Shown here one piece after another: positions 7,950 to 16,510 of a stretch of DNA of 39,865 nucleotides. The notes beneath the pieces were generated by a model. That model was not told where the DNA came from. It worked only from the letters and a program-made list of their open reading frames with translations, and made no database searches. Within the stretch, counting starts at the first letter, position 1. Each line of letters starts with the position of its first letter. Position numbers and translations under genes: made by a program. Source of the DNA: Candidatus Electrothrix aarhusensis. Lineage in GTDB: Bacteria; Desulfobacterota; Desulfobulbia; Desulfobulbales; Desulfobulbaceae. The stretch covers positions 1 to 39,865 of the forward strand of contig MTKO01000088.1 of assembly GCA_004028505.1 (NCBI GenBank), in the 5' to 3' direction.

Positions 7950-10295
7950 TCAGGATTCCTCTTGTCGCTTATTCCTGTACATACGTTCATCCGCAGTATT
8001 CAGCAATTCATCTGCCAGCATCCCGTCATCCGGGTATACAGCCGTGCCGGTAGCAGCGGAGATATTGATATTAATATCAGGAGATAGCTGACAAGGAGCC
8101 CCCAGTGCTGCATTGATTTTATCGACAATCCGCAAGAGATCATCATTGCTTTGCATACCGGGCAGAAGCAGAACGAATTCATCCCCACCCATCCGGGCAA
8201 CCATATCCGCTTGCCGTACAGAGGAAAGCAAACGGCGTGCAACCTCCTGAAGAAGAAGGTCTCCGGTATCGTGCCCGTATTGATCATTAACCGGTTTAAA
8301 TTTATTCAGATCAATAAAAATCAGAGCCATTTTTGCTGAGCTCTGTTTTGCCGCGATCAGTTCCTGTTCAAATCTCTCATAAAAGAGCAGTCTGTTGGCC
8401 AACTTGGTCAGGCAGTCATGGTAAGCGTTGTGATGCAATTGCCGCTCCATCCGCCTGCGTTCAGTTATGTCTGTGGCGATCTGAATTTTAACATCACGGC
8501 CATCGAACCATTTAATGACCCGATCATGCAATTCGTACCAGCGTTCGTTAAAGGGGTTTTGTCGTTCCCAGACATAACTTTCGCCGGAACATTCACCGCT
8601 ATCGCACAGTAGATCGTTGGGACAGCAATCACAGGGGCCGTCCAATCCTATTTGCAAACTTTTCCAGCAGATGGCTCCGGTTATGTCACCGAATATATCA
8701 AGAGCGTATTTATTGAGAAAGAGTAACTTATATGATTCAAGATCAATAACATAGACCATAGCGTCTATGCTGTCGAGGACGGTGAGAAGTCGTTGGCGGG
8801 CGGCTTCCAAGGCTTCTTCTGCCTGTTTCCGCTCGGTTATATCCCGGATGACGGCTACAAAACAAGCTGTGCTGTGGTCCGGCTCAATGTATTGGAGGTG
8901 GATCTCAACCGGAATTTTGGTCCCGTTTTTATGCTGATGGACGGTCTGAAAGAAGAGATTTTTTGTCTTGCCCTTTGTTAATTCGGCGATCATTTCTCGA
9001 AATTTCGCTTCTGTAAAATCGGGTTTAATGGATACCGGAGTCATCTTCATGAATTCGTCCGCACTATAACCGACCTGATTCTGCCCGCCCTGATTGACAT
9101 AGGTAAATCGCAGTGTTTCCGGGTCAAACATGAACACGGAGTCAAGGGTCTTATCCAAAACATTTTTAAAACGATTCAGCTCCAGACGGGTTGTTTCGCG
9201 GCTGGCATAAAAGCTGATCAGAAGCCAACTGATTGGTCCCAACAGGATAAAAAGGACCAAATTGAAGAGCAACAGGCTGTACCGAGCAGGCATCAGATGT
9301 TCCTGCTCAATCTGTTCAAGAGGAAGGCGGGTGAGCAATTTCCAATAATATTCTCCTGTCTTAATTTCCTCCTCACTTTCTCCAAACGCATTGGGATTTC
9401 CCGTGCTGGAGGTCATACCGTCACTTAAAGGATAAAGAGTTATAAAAGTGAAGAGGTTTTCGTTGGTGACAAATTGACCTGAGTATTCCGAAGAAATATT
9501 TTTCCATGCTTCCGGGTAGCTGGCATCAAAGGTGCGTCCAGCACGTTCAGACCACATGAAGGCCCAAGCATCATTTTGTCGTTCTCCATACAACCAGTAG
9601 CCCTCACGATTGAGCAGCATGAGTTTCCCATGCAGGCGGTCAGCTGTATACTCAGCCAGTTGATCCAGAATTTCTTGACCAAGGTAATTCAGAAGAACAA
9701 CCCCCTGTTTGTTCCCTTTTTGATCAAATATAGGGGTTCCGAAACGAAGCATAGGTTTATAGGGCTTTTCAACAGCGCCGTGTTCTACGTTCAGGTCAAA
9801 GGGGGAGATAAAGACTTCACCATGATTGAGTTTGATCGTATCCTGAAAATAATAGCGCTTTCCTTTATACTGGAGATCTTTTTTCGGCACGATAACGCTT
9901 TGTTCTGCAATACGATTGACCCGTATCTGCTCCATGCCATCCTTGTTGACGAGTCTGACTTGATCATAGACCCGTCTATGTTGCGAAAAAAGATGGAGGA
10001 TTTCGGTAAAGTTATTCAGAGCGTCTTTCTGCTCCTTTTGGTCGGAGCATTTCGGATATGATTCAGCAAGAATTTTAAGATCGGTGGTGATGTTCAAGAA
10101 CAGCTTGTGGATTCCATCCTCATGTTGGCCGATGATATATTTTTCTTCGCTTTTATGCAGTTCTTCCTGGTGTTTTTTTTCGTCTTGATAAAACAGATAG
10201 GAAATGGAGAGACTCAAGAGCATGATCGGAAGGATCAGGAGGAGAAAGCAGTACAGTCTATTCGGGCTATGTATGCTCTGGAACTTTTTTTGCAT
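7950..10295 (-). CDS. membrane-bound PAS-PAS diguanylate cyclase (GGDEF) with periplasmic sensor
   Basis: A 781-residue signalling protein that should make cyclic di-GMP from two GTP. An N-terminal membrane helix (about residues 14-35) is followed by a ~300-residue periplasmic region of Cache-like character, then a second membrane helix (LLLFNLVLFILLGPISWLLI). Two cytoplasmic PAS domains follow; the first starts near FKNVLDKTLDSVFMFDPETL and ends in a PAC-type RDITERKQ, and the second has a Cys-rich loop (CDCCPNDLLCDSGEC). The GGDEF domain ends the protein, with an intact GGDEF at 703-707 and an RQAD inhibitory-site motif just upstream, implying product feedback. No EAL domain. No clear ribosome site is visible at this ATG, so an internal start is possible. 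The Cys cluster in the second PAS could bind a metal or cofactor (inference). Confidence 0.92.
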   Translation of the reverse strand: MQKKFQSIHSPNRLYCFLLLILPIMLLSLSISYLFYQDEKKHQEELHKSEEKYIIGQHEDGIHKLFLNITTDLKILAESYPKCSDQKEQKDALNNFTEILHLFSQHRRVYDQVRLVNKDGMEQIRVNRIAEQSVIVPKKDLQYKGKRYYFQDTIKLNHGEVFISPFDLNVEHGAVEKPYKPMLRFGTPIFDQKGNKQGVVLLNYLGQEILDQLAEYTADRLHGKLMLLNREGYWLYGERQNDAWAFMWSERAGRTFDASYPEAWKNISSEYSGQFVTNENLFTFITLYPLSDGMTSSTGNPNAFGESEEEIKTGEYYWKLLTRLPLEQIEQEHLMPARYSLLLFNLVLFILLGPISWLLISFYASRETTRLELNRFKNVLDKTLDSVFMFDPETLRFTYVNQGGQNQVGYSADEFMKMTPVSIKPDFTEAKFREMIAELTKGKTKNLFFQTVHQHKNGTKIPVEIHLQYIEPDHSTACFVAVIRDITERKQAEEALEAARQRLLTVLDSIDAMVYVIDLESYKLLFLNKYALDIFGDITGAICWKSLQIGLDGPCDCCPNDLLCDSGECSGESYVWERQNPFNERWYELHDRVIKWFDGRDVKIQIATDITERRRMERQLHHNAYHDCLTKLANRLLFYERFEQELIAAKQSSAKMALIFIDLNKFKPVNDQYGHDTGDLLLQEVARRLLSSVRQADMVARMGGDEFVLLLPGMQSNDDLLRIVDKINAALGAPCQLSPDININISAATGTAVYPDDGMLADELLNTADERMYRNKRQEES

Positions 10296-10706
10296 AATTA
10301 CGAGGAGGTAAAGCTAGGTGTGTTGCTATCTTTGATAAATATTAAGATGTAATCGCCCACTATTTGTCCCACCTTGTCGAAATGGGCAATGTATAGGCAA
10401 CATAGGCAAGTACTTCTTAAACCATAATAAAAGTAAGAAGTAAATAGGAACGCTATGGCAAAGTGATGATTGAGTAGGGCTCCGTACCTTACAGAAGATA
10501 GATTTTTTGTCTGAGAAAAGGTGGTAATCTTTTTCAGTTTTTCTCAACTCTTCCTTCGTCATCCTGAACGATTATAAAAAACAGATGGGTATTAATGCGG
10601 AAGAAGAACTCTGTGGCTGTTTTCTCGGAAACGCGGTATCCTGTTTTTATTACTATTCTGCTCTTGTCGAGTACTCGCCGTAATTCAATGAAGAATCCTT
10701 GCTGAT
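10296..10706. other. intergenic region between divergent genes
   Basis: About 410 bases between the GGDEF start and the KAP start. It must hold both promoters, but I see no convincing -35/-10 pair. Short ORFs here have no supporting composition or ribosome site. I see no RNA gene or repeat. Confidence 0.5.
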
Positions 10707-12161
10707 ATGACCGCCATGCCTGAAAATGCTGATTCGCTCATCTACAGCCATAATGATGAACCGGTTCTGGAAACCGCGTTTAATGAGGAGTTCATTGCGC
10801 GACTTTGTGGGATTATCCGCAACTGCCGGCCACCAAAAGGCTTGGCTGTTACCGGTTACTGGGGAACGGGTAAAACTAGTACCCTGAAGCAGCTTTATTA
10901 TCATTTGACCGGCAAGCTGCCACCGGGTTGCACCGAGCGTGATAAGCCCGAAGGTGGCCCGCGACACAAGGATGTTGCTCTAGTACCGGTCTGGTTCGAG
11001 GCTTGGCGATTTCAGCACGAACAGCAGCCCATCGTGGCTCTGCTTAATGAAATCCGGGTTAAGATAGGGCTGCTCAACAGGCTGACAGCTGAAGCGGGAA
11101 AACTCGGCAGTGTCGCGCTTCTCGGTTCTTTGAGCATCTTTGATGAAATCATCAAAACAGCCTCGGGCGGTACAGCTACTCCCAAAACCGGCGGGATCAT
11201 GGCCATCGGAGAAAAATGGGAGAAAGATCGTTACCTGAATAAGCTGCCCAGTGCGCAGATCAGCGGGCTTCTGGAAGAGGCCATTAAAAAAGGCCTCGGT
11301 AACCGTGTAAAGGGCAAAGAAAAACGCTTGATTATCTTTATCGACGACCTGGACCGCTGCCTGCCCACCGCCTCTTTGCGTCTGCTGGAAGGAATCAGGA
11401 TCTACCTGAATCTGAGTAACTGCATCCTTGTTTTCGGCATGGATCACCGCCAGCTGGAGCAATCACTCCTTGAAGCACTTCCTTGGATCGACAATAAAAA
11501 TGAGGCGGACAGGAAGCAGGCATCCTATTATGCCAATGAATATCTGGAAAAAATCTGTCAAGACATTCACCAGCTGCCTTTACCGGACCTGGAAGAGAAG
11601 GCGAAGTATTTCAAAAGTCTGCTCAGTAGGTTGGACAGCAAACTGAACAGCGACAATGCAAGAGAATCCCTTGACCATGCCCAATTCCTGGATCAGATCC
11701 TCCGGCAATTCGACTGCCTTCCCGCCAATCCCCGCAAGATCAAGATGCTGGTTAATCGTGTGGCTTTGATGCTGCGTGAGATTCCACCAACAGAGGAAGA
11801 GGACGTCAGTGGTGATGATCCCGTCAGGCAATACAAGTTGTTGCTCATAGCGGCCATTATCTGTACTTTTCATAAACGAATATATGAACAGTTGGTGAGT
11901 AATCCCGGCTATATCAACGAGGTGCTCAACTACAGCAAAGCCGATTTGTCCCTGATTATACAGGATGCCAAGGATTCCGGTCAGCAGAGTCGGTTTGCCC
12001 CTATGACCGATGTGCTCACTTCACGAACTGAGGGTGAACGCCTGCCGGTTAATCCCAGTGACAGTAATGTCTTCCGACTGCATGAGCTTCTGGACGACCT
12101 TGACGTGATCACCAAAGATGAAATTGAGCCGTATTTGACGCTCAGGAGGCCTGTGCAATGA
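10707..12161 (+). CDS. KAP-family P-loop NTPase
   Basis: A 484-residue protein of the KAP (Kidins220/ARMS, PifA) STAND-type NTPases. Walker A is GYWGTGKTS at 50-58, the KAP-typical WFEAWRFQ follows, and Walker B is FIDDLDRC with the acidic pair at 213-214. The region after it (NCILVFGMDHRQLEQSL) and the later LPANPRKIKMLVNRV are also family-like. Unlike many KAP proteins, I see no pair of membrane helices inserted in the NTPase core, so it is probably soluble. KAP NTPases are known in phage exclusion (PifA of F plasmid). The last four bases overlap the start of the NACHT gene, so the two are co-translated, which suggests a joint function. Confidence 0.9.
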   Translation: MTAMPENADSLIYSHNDEPVLETAFNEEFIARLCGIIRNCRPPKGLAVTGYWGTGKTSTLKQLYYHLTGKLPPGCTERDKPEGGPRHKDVALVPVWFEAWRFQHEQQPIVALLNEIRVKIGLLNRLTAEAGKLGSVALLGSLSIFDEIIKTASGGTATPKTGGIMAIGEKWEKDRYLNKLPSAQISGLLEEAIKKGLGNRVKGKEKRLIIFIDDLDRCLPTASLRLLEGIRIYLNLSNCILVFGMDHRQLEQSLLEALPWIDNKNEADRKQASYYANEYLEKICQDIHQLPLPDLEEKAKYFKSLLSRLDSKLNSDNARESLDHAQFLDQILRQFDCLPANPRKIKMLVNRVALMLREIPPTEEEDVSGDDPVRQYKLLLIAAIICTFHKRIYEQLVSNPGYINEVLNYSKADLSLIIQDAKDSGQQSRFAPMTDVLTSRTEGERLPVNPSDSNVFRLHELLDDLDVITKDEIEPYLTLRRPVQ

Positions 12162-12616
12162 ATCAGTCGCTGCCTCCGACTCAGCTGCCCCGTAAAGATG
12201 ATTTTGTCGATATCCCCAATAACCGCACCCTGCTGCGTTATTATCAAAAGCTGTATCAGCACTTCTCCTATGCCAATAATTTCGGCTTAGCTCTGGATGA
12301 CGACGACCGAGCAGGCAAAAAGGGGAAGTCCATCCTCCTCAGTAAGCTTTTTGTCGCACCAAAGCTCTCCGCCGCCCACATCCGACCGGAGCAGCAGGTC
12401 GATGCTGAGCATGAGCAGGAGAAGGTTGTGCCGGAACGGCAACATTTTGCAGATGTCCTCAAGAAGCACCAGCGGCTTTTCATTCTCGGCGATCCCGGCA
12501 CGGGTAAATCCACCCTGATTAACTGGCTGATGCTGGAGCTGAGTTATAGCGGCGACAGCATGCTTAAACTGGCTTTGGGTAATGTGGTTCCCTTTGCTTT
12601 ATCCTTCGGGATATGA
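12158..12616 (+). CDS. NACHT NTPase, N-terminal part (frameshifted gene)
   Basis: First part of a NACHT-LRR protein. An ~100-residue N-terminal region (LLRYYQKLYQHFSYANNFG) precedes Walker A GDPGTGKST at 111-119. The frame then derails after VVPFAL and stops at 12614-12616. The next frame carries ILRDMKLSNVSSWDDLW, the expected NACHT continuation, from 12601. Adding one base near 12595-12601 restores a single ORF from 12158 to 14406, about 749 residues. The sequence at the junction is not a classical XXXYYYZ slippery heptamer, so a true mutation or sequence error is more likely than programmed shifting. The start overlaps the KAP stop (ATGA). Confidence 0.85.
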   Translation: MNQSLPPTQLPRKDDFVDIPNNRTLLRYYQKLYQHFSYANNFGLALDDDDRAGKKGKSILLSKLFVAPKLSAAHIRPEQQVDAEHEQEKVVPERQHFADVLKKHQRLFILGDPGTGKSTLINWLMLELSYSGDSMLKLALGNVVPFALSFGI

Positions 12617-14406
12617 AGTTGAGCAATGTCAGCTCCTGGGATGATCTCTGGCAGAGCTGGTGTGCGGCGAACCCGGCTTTTGGGCCGATTATGGAGGAGG
12701 ATCGCGGCACGTTGGAACAGGTCTTCAGCTCTGGGCAGGCCCTTTTTCTTCTGGACGGCTTGGATGAAATCTCCAACCGGGAAATTCGTGCCGGGTTAGG
12801 TCGGGCAATTCTGGATGGGCTGAAAAAATATCCACGCTGTCGTTTTGTTATCACCTCTCGTATCCTTGGCTTTTCGCAGGAGGAAATACTTGGGTTTGGG
12901 ATCAAGATGCCTGGAGGTGCAATACAAATGGCGTCAGGATATACTGGCGTAGGAAAATTTTATGATCTTATACCGGTACGGTACCTCGCACCCTTTGATC
13001 CAGATCAGGTCCGCAACTTCTGTAGCAACTGGCACAGCCAATACGTTGCCCAAGATCGGGAAAAACGCTTTGCCGATCTTCTGGAACGTCTCAAGCTCAA
13101 TGACGGTTTGGCCCGCTTGGCTCGGATTCCGGTGCTTCTCAATATTGTCTGCTTCATTCATGCCCGTCGGGGTCAGCTGCCTGATGGTCGGGCTGAGCTG
13201 TATCGCCGAATTGCCGAGACCTACCTTACAGCCTTGGATACGGCCCGTGGTATTCGTTTCCGTGACCGGAGCTTGCAGTTTGATTTTTATGACCTGCATG
13301 GTTGGTTGGGTGCAATTGCCTGGAGGATTCAGCAAGGTCGTGGGGAAGAAAATAATAGCGTGGTCATCGCGCAGGCACGGGTGGAGGAGATTTTTCGTCA
13401 GGGCATTCTGGATACCGGCCTGAGTGAGAAGGAGGCAGAACAGGAAACAGCCTTTATCATGGATTATATTGCTGAACGCAGTGGGCTTTTTATTCCCAGG
13501 GGCGAATCGGAAACAGGGGAAACCCTGTATGCCTTTACTCATCTTAGCTTTATGGAATACTTTGCTGCTGCTCACTTACGTTCCGAGGTGGAATTTTGGG
13601 ATAAGGATGGTGCGGAATGGCAGGCTTTGCGGGAGAAGATGCAGCAGCCTGTGTGGAAAGAGGTTTTTATTCTCTTTTTTGAGCTGATGGAGAATGCCCG
13701 GCAGACGGAGCATTATTTGGCGCTGTTGGTGGGGAGTAAGCCGGATATTATTGAGAGAAGAGAAGGAAATTATATGCCGGTATTGGAAGAATCTTTTGTG
13801 TTCGATATCAAGACGGTCTCCTTTTATATTTGGTTTGCTTGGGAACTATTGGCTGGAATAGTTATGGATACGGCAGTCAAGATGCCGCTAAGATCTCGAC
13901 AGGAGTATCTTAGTTTGCTTTGGAGTTTTATTCTCAGCGCTCAAATGCAGCGAAGTATATTGGGGCTAAATCCCATGCTGACGCACCTTTGGATTGAACA
14001 GTTTGATTCTCTTTCTCTGTTTCAGGAACAGGCAAGAAACATGGAACAGCTCAAATTAGAGGGGCAAAGAATCGCTGACCTCACACCACTGGAAAAACTT
14101 GTCAGTCTTAAGGAATTGTATATTGTAGAGTGCTCACTCAATAGCTTAGATCCATTGGGTAAGTTACTTAATCTGGAACGACTTTATTTGATTGAGGTAG
14201 AGGTTAAGGACCTCTACATATTAGCTAACATTAAGCAACTTAAACATCTTTCGATGATATCCTGTTCGCTCGACAATTTGACTTCCCTAAGCAAACTTGA
14301 TCATCTTGCAGAGCTTAATCTAACCGGAAGTAATGTCAGCGCGAGCTATGTGAAGGAGCTGAAGAAAAAAATACCGCATACAGAAATTATATTTGTTGAA
14401 GAATGA
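12613..14406 (+). CDS. NACHT NTPase with C-terminal leucine-rich repeats (second part of split gene)
   Basis: Carries the rest of the NACHT domain: Walker B FLLDGLDEIS (46-53 region), sensor-like RFVITSR, then winged-helix and helical parts (LARLARIPVLLNIVCF, FTHLSFMEYFAAAHL, both typical of NACHT NTPases). The C-terminal ~110 residues form about five leucine-rich repeats (LVSLKELYIVECSLNSL, LLNLERLYLIEVEVKDL, IKQLKHLSMISCSLDNL). Bacterial NACHT proteins with repeat domains are known anti-phage sensors related to animal NLRs, with the repeats as ligand recogniser. No separate effector domain is obvious. The ATG at 12613 has no ribosome site and lies inside the conserved fold, so this ORF is best read as the continuation of the preceding one. 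Confidence 0.87.
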   Translation: MKLSNVSSWDDLWQSWCAANPAFGPIMEEDRGTLEQVFSSGQALFLLDGLDEISNREIRAGLGRAILDGLKKYPRCRFVITSRILGFSQEEILGFGIKMPGGAIQMASGYTGVGKFYDLIPVRYLAPFDPDQVRNFCSNWHSQYVAQDREKRFADLLERLKLNDGLARLARIPVLLNIVCFIHARRGQLPDGRAELYRRIAETYLTALDTARGIRFRDRSLQFDFYDLHGWLGAIAWRIQQGRGEENNSVVIAQARVEEIFRQGILDTGLSEKEAEQETAFIMDYIAERSGLFIPRGESETGETLYAFTHLSFMEYFAAAHLRSEVEFWDKDGAEWQALREKMQQPVWKEVFILFFELMENARQTEHYLALLVGSKPDIIERREGNYMPVLEESFVFDIKTVSFYIWFAWELLAGIVMDTAVKMPLRSRQEYLSLLWSFILSAQMQRSILGLNPMLTHLWIEQFDSLSLFQEQARNMEQLKLEGQRIADLTPLEKLVSLKELYIVECSLNSLDPLGKLLNLERLYLIEVEVKDLYILANIKQLKHLSMISCSLDNLTSLSKLDHLAELNLTGSNVSASYVKELKKKIPHTEIIFVEE

Positions 14407-14492
14407 TTGTTTCTGCCGTTAAAACAGATGACCTGTTGCTGTCACCTTTTTCCAGAACATTCTTTTATGTCCTGAAGGGACACCCGCCAATA

Positions 14493-14514
14493 GCCCCGTG
14501 ATTTATCGCGGGGC
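14493..14514 (+). other. strong GC-rich hairpin upstream of the TPR gene
   Basis: A 9-bp stem (GCCCCGTGA paired with TCGCGGGGC, one G-T wobble) closes a TTTA loop. There is no T run after it, so it is not a standard terminator in this direction. It lies 22 bases before the GTG start of the next gene and could modulate its expression or protect an mRNA end. Confidence 0.5.
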
Positions 14515-14536
14515 CTGATGACATGGAGACCAACCC

Positions 14537-15067
14537 GTGAAAGATCAAGACTCGTTCGCCAGAACTCAATATGTAGGCATGTATTTCAAGGTGTTGCCAG
14601 CCAGCCTGATTTTAGGAATTATTGCCCTTTTTGCCTCTGGCTGGTTAGCCTTTATCCTTATTATGCTCGGCGGCCTTCTTCTCCCTTTCCCCGCCATGTA
14701 CGCCACCGGTCGAATCGCTGATTTCTTCGTTTTCATCTATAACGGTGGTAGCGGGCGCAACACCTTGCAGGATCAGCTTGCCGGTGAGGTGGATAAAATC
14801 AGGATACTGAAAAGAGAAGATAAATTCAAAGAGGCACTTGAACAGGCGGAAGCAGTACTCGTCCGCGACCCGGAACACCCGGAAGCTCTGTTCTTCAAGG
14901 CCCAAATCCTGTCCCAAGAATTCGAGAAATACGGGGCTGCCAATGCCTGCCTAAGCAAAATCATCGATAGGGATCCTGCTCCTGATGACAAGCTGCTGCA
15001 ATGGGCAGAGACTCTGCGCGAGGAAATTCTGGAACGGATCAAGGAACGGGCAGAGCAGCAGGGATAA
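14537..15067 (+). CDS. membrane protein with cytoplasmic TPR-like domain
   Basis: A 176-residue protein with a GTG start behind GGAG at 14525-14528. Two adjacent hydrophobic helices lie at about residues 20-60 (LPASLILGIIALFASGWLAF, then a Gly/Leu-rich helix), forming a hairpin in the inner membrane. The C-terminal ~100 residues are soluble and helical with TPR-like repeats (KFKEALEQAEAVLVRDPEHP, ALFFKAQILSQEF). It follows the KAP-NACHT pair by 130 bases on the same strand. It could be a membrane partner of the NTPases or simply a downstream gene. Function unknown. Confidence 0.8.
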   Translation: MKDQDSFARTQYVGMYFKVLPASLILGIIALFASGWLAFILIMLGGLLLPFPAMYATGRIADFFVFIYNGGSGRNTLQDQLAGEVDKIRILKREDKFKEALEQAEAVLVRDPEHPEALFFKAQILSQEFEKYGAANACLSKIIDRDPAPDDKLLQWAETLREEILERIKERAEQQG

Positions 15068-15123
15068 CTTGAGGCGGGGAATCTGGACTGCGTTTTTGCG
15101 AAAGATTTGCGGGGGGAGGAATT

Positions 15124-15158
15124 GGGCTCGTACTCTGAAGAGTAAAGAGTACGAGCCC
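15124..15158. terminator. long inverted repeat between convergent genes, likely bidirectional terminator
   Basis: A perfect 13-bp stem (GGGCTCGTACTCT at 15124-15136 against AGAGTACGAGCCC at 15146-15158) with a 9-base loop. It lies between the stops of the TPR gene and the Pit gene, as expected for a shared terminator. TTTT follows a few bases after on the plus strand. Confidence 0.7.
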
Positions 15159-15171
15159 GATTCGGTTTTGC

Positions 15172-16437
15172 TCAGCTGAAGATCGCCTTTAAGATAAAGA
15201 AAAAGACCATCGCCATAAGAGCTCCTGCTGGCAGAGTGACCAGCCAGGAAATAATAATATTGAGTACCACTCGCAGGTCCAAGGCTCCGATGCCTCGGGC
15301 CAGACCGACACCAAGAACTGAGCCTACCAAGATATGAGTGGTGGAAACGGGCAGGCCGGTACGGGAGGCCAACACCACTGTGGAGGCCGCAGCAAGCTCG
15401 GCACAGAATCCTCGGGAAGGGGTCAGCTCGGTGATTTTGGTGCCCACGGTGAGCATAACTCGATACCCCAGGGTAACAAGCCCTGTCACGATCCCGGCAC
15501 CGCCAAGGAGAAGAATCCAAAAAGGCATCTCTGATTTCTGCATGACCTCGCCGCCAGAGGAGACAATGCTGACCACTGCTGCCAGCGGTCCGATACCGTT
15601 GGCTACATCGTTGGAGCCGTGGGCAAAGGCCATGGAGCAGGCTGTGAACAGCATCATCGGGGTGAAGACTTTTTCCACGCTGGCAAAATGAAAATCTCGA
15701 TCCGCAGCCGGATCTTCTTCAACCTTACGAATCAGGGACCAGCCGAGTAGGGCCGTGAGCAGGCCGATAAACACAGCAGCAACGAGACTTTGGCCCGCAG
15801 TCAGATTGACATTCAGGTGCTTCAATCCTTTGAATAAGGTGACGAGAGAGATGACAAAGCCGACCAAAAAGATGTAAAACGGTGCATATTTTTTGGCATT
15901 TTTGAGCGGGTTCTCCGTGTCGAAAATCAATTTACGGGTACTCATGACCAGGAGAAAGGAGATGGTCCCGCCCACTGCCGGAGAGATGACCCAGCTAGCA
16001 ATAATCTCAGCTATCTTTGACCAGTTAACAGCCTCGGGTCCGATGCCGACCAAGGCAAATCCCACGAGGGCTCCCACGATAGAATGGGTGGTGGAAACCG
16101 GCCAGCCCTTTGCTGAGGCGACCATCAGCCAGACAGCAGCGGCCAGCAAAGCAGCTAGCATGCCGTAGACCAAAATTTCTGGTTTATCCGCTATGCTGGT
16201 TGGATCAATAATTCCCTTGCGAATAGTCTTGGTAACATGCCCTCCCGCCAAGACTGCCCCGGCAAATTCAAAAATAATAGCGATGCCGATTGCCTGTTTC
16301 ACTGTGACCGCACCCGCGCCCACAGAGGTTCCCATGGCATTGGCAAGGTCATTGGCCCCGACCCCCCAGGTCATGTACAGGCCGAAGATCATCGCCAAGA
16401 TGATCAAAATTGTTCCGTAGGCCGTTATTACTTCCAT
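15172..16437 (-). CDS. pit: PiT-family inorganic phosphate transporter
   Basis: A 421-residue inner-membrane permease of the low-affinity phosphate transporter (Pit) family. The two inverted family signatures are clear: GANDLANAMGTSVG near residue 27, and HGSNDVANGIGPLAAVV in the second half. The paired motifs WPVSTTHSIVG and LPVSTTHILVG are also present. About 10-11 membrane segments are expected, and length is normal for the short bacterial form. The ATG is preceded by GGAG. It lies 73 bases downstream of a DUF47 gene on the same strand, the standard Pit partner, so the pair forms an operon. Confidence 0.96.
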   Translation of the reverse strand: MEVITAYGTILIILAMIFGLYMTWGVGANDLANAMGTSVGAGAVTVKQAIGIAIIFEFAGAVLAGGHVTKTIRKGIIDPTSIADKPEILVYGMLAALLAAAVWLMVASAKGWPVSTTHSIVGALVGFALVGIGPEAVNWSKIAEIIASWVISPAVGGTISFLLVMSTRKLIFDTENPLKNAKKYAPFYIFLVGFVISLVTLFKGLKHLNVNLTAGQSLVAAVFIGLLTALLGWSLIRKVEEDPAADRDFHFASVEKVFTPMMLFTACSMAFAHGSNDVANGIGPLAAVVSIVSSGGEVMQKSEMPFWILLLGGAGIVTGLVTLGYRVMLTVGTKITELTPSRGFCAELAAASTVVLASRTGLPVSTTHILVGSVLGVGLARGIGALDLRVVLNIIISWLVTLPAGALMAMVFFFILKAIFS

Positions 16438-16510
16438 TGTCCCGCTCCTTGTTATGTTTCCTTCTCGTTCTTCTTCTTTTTGCTTGGGGCGATTGATTAT
16501 GCCGAGCTGC

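Noticed and set aside
10980-11462. A 160-codon minus-strand ORF inside the KAP gene.
   Set aside because: Shadow of the KAP coding frame, which carries intact Walker motifs.
12590-12616. Programmed -1 frameshift in the NACHT gene.
   Set aside because: No XXXYYYZ slippery heptamer in the right phase and no obvious stimulatory stem; other genes here have similar breaks that cannot all be programmed.
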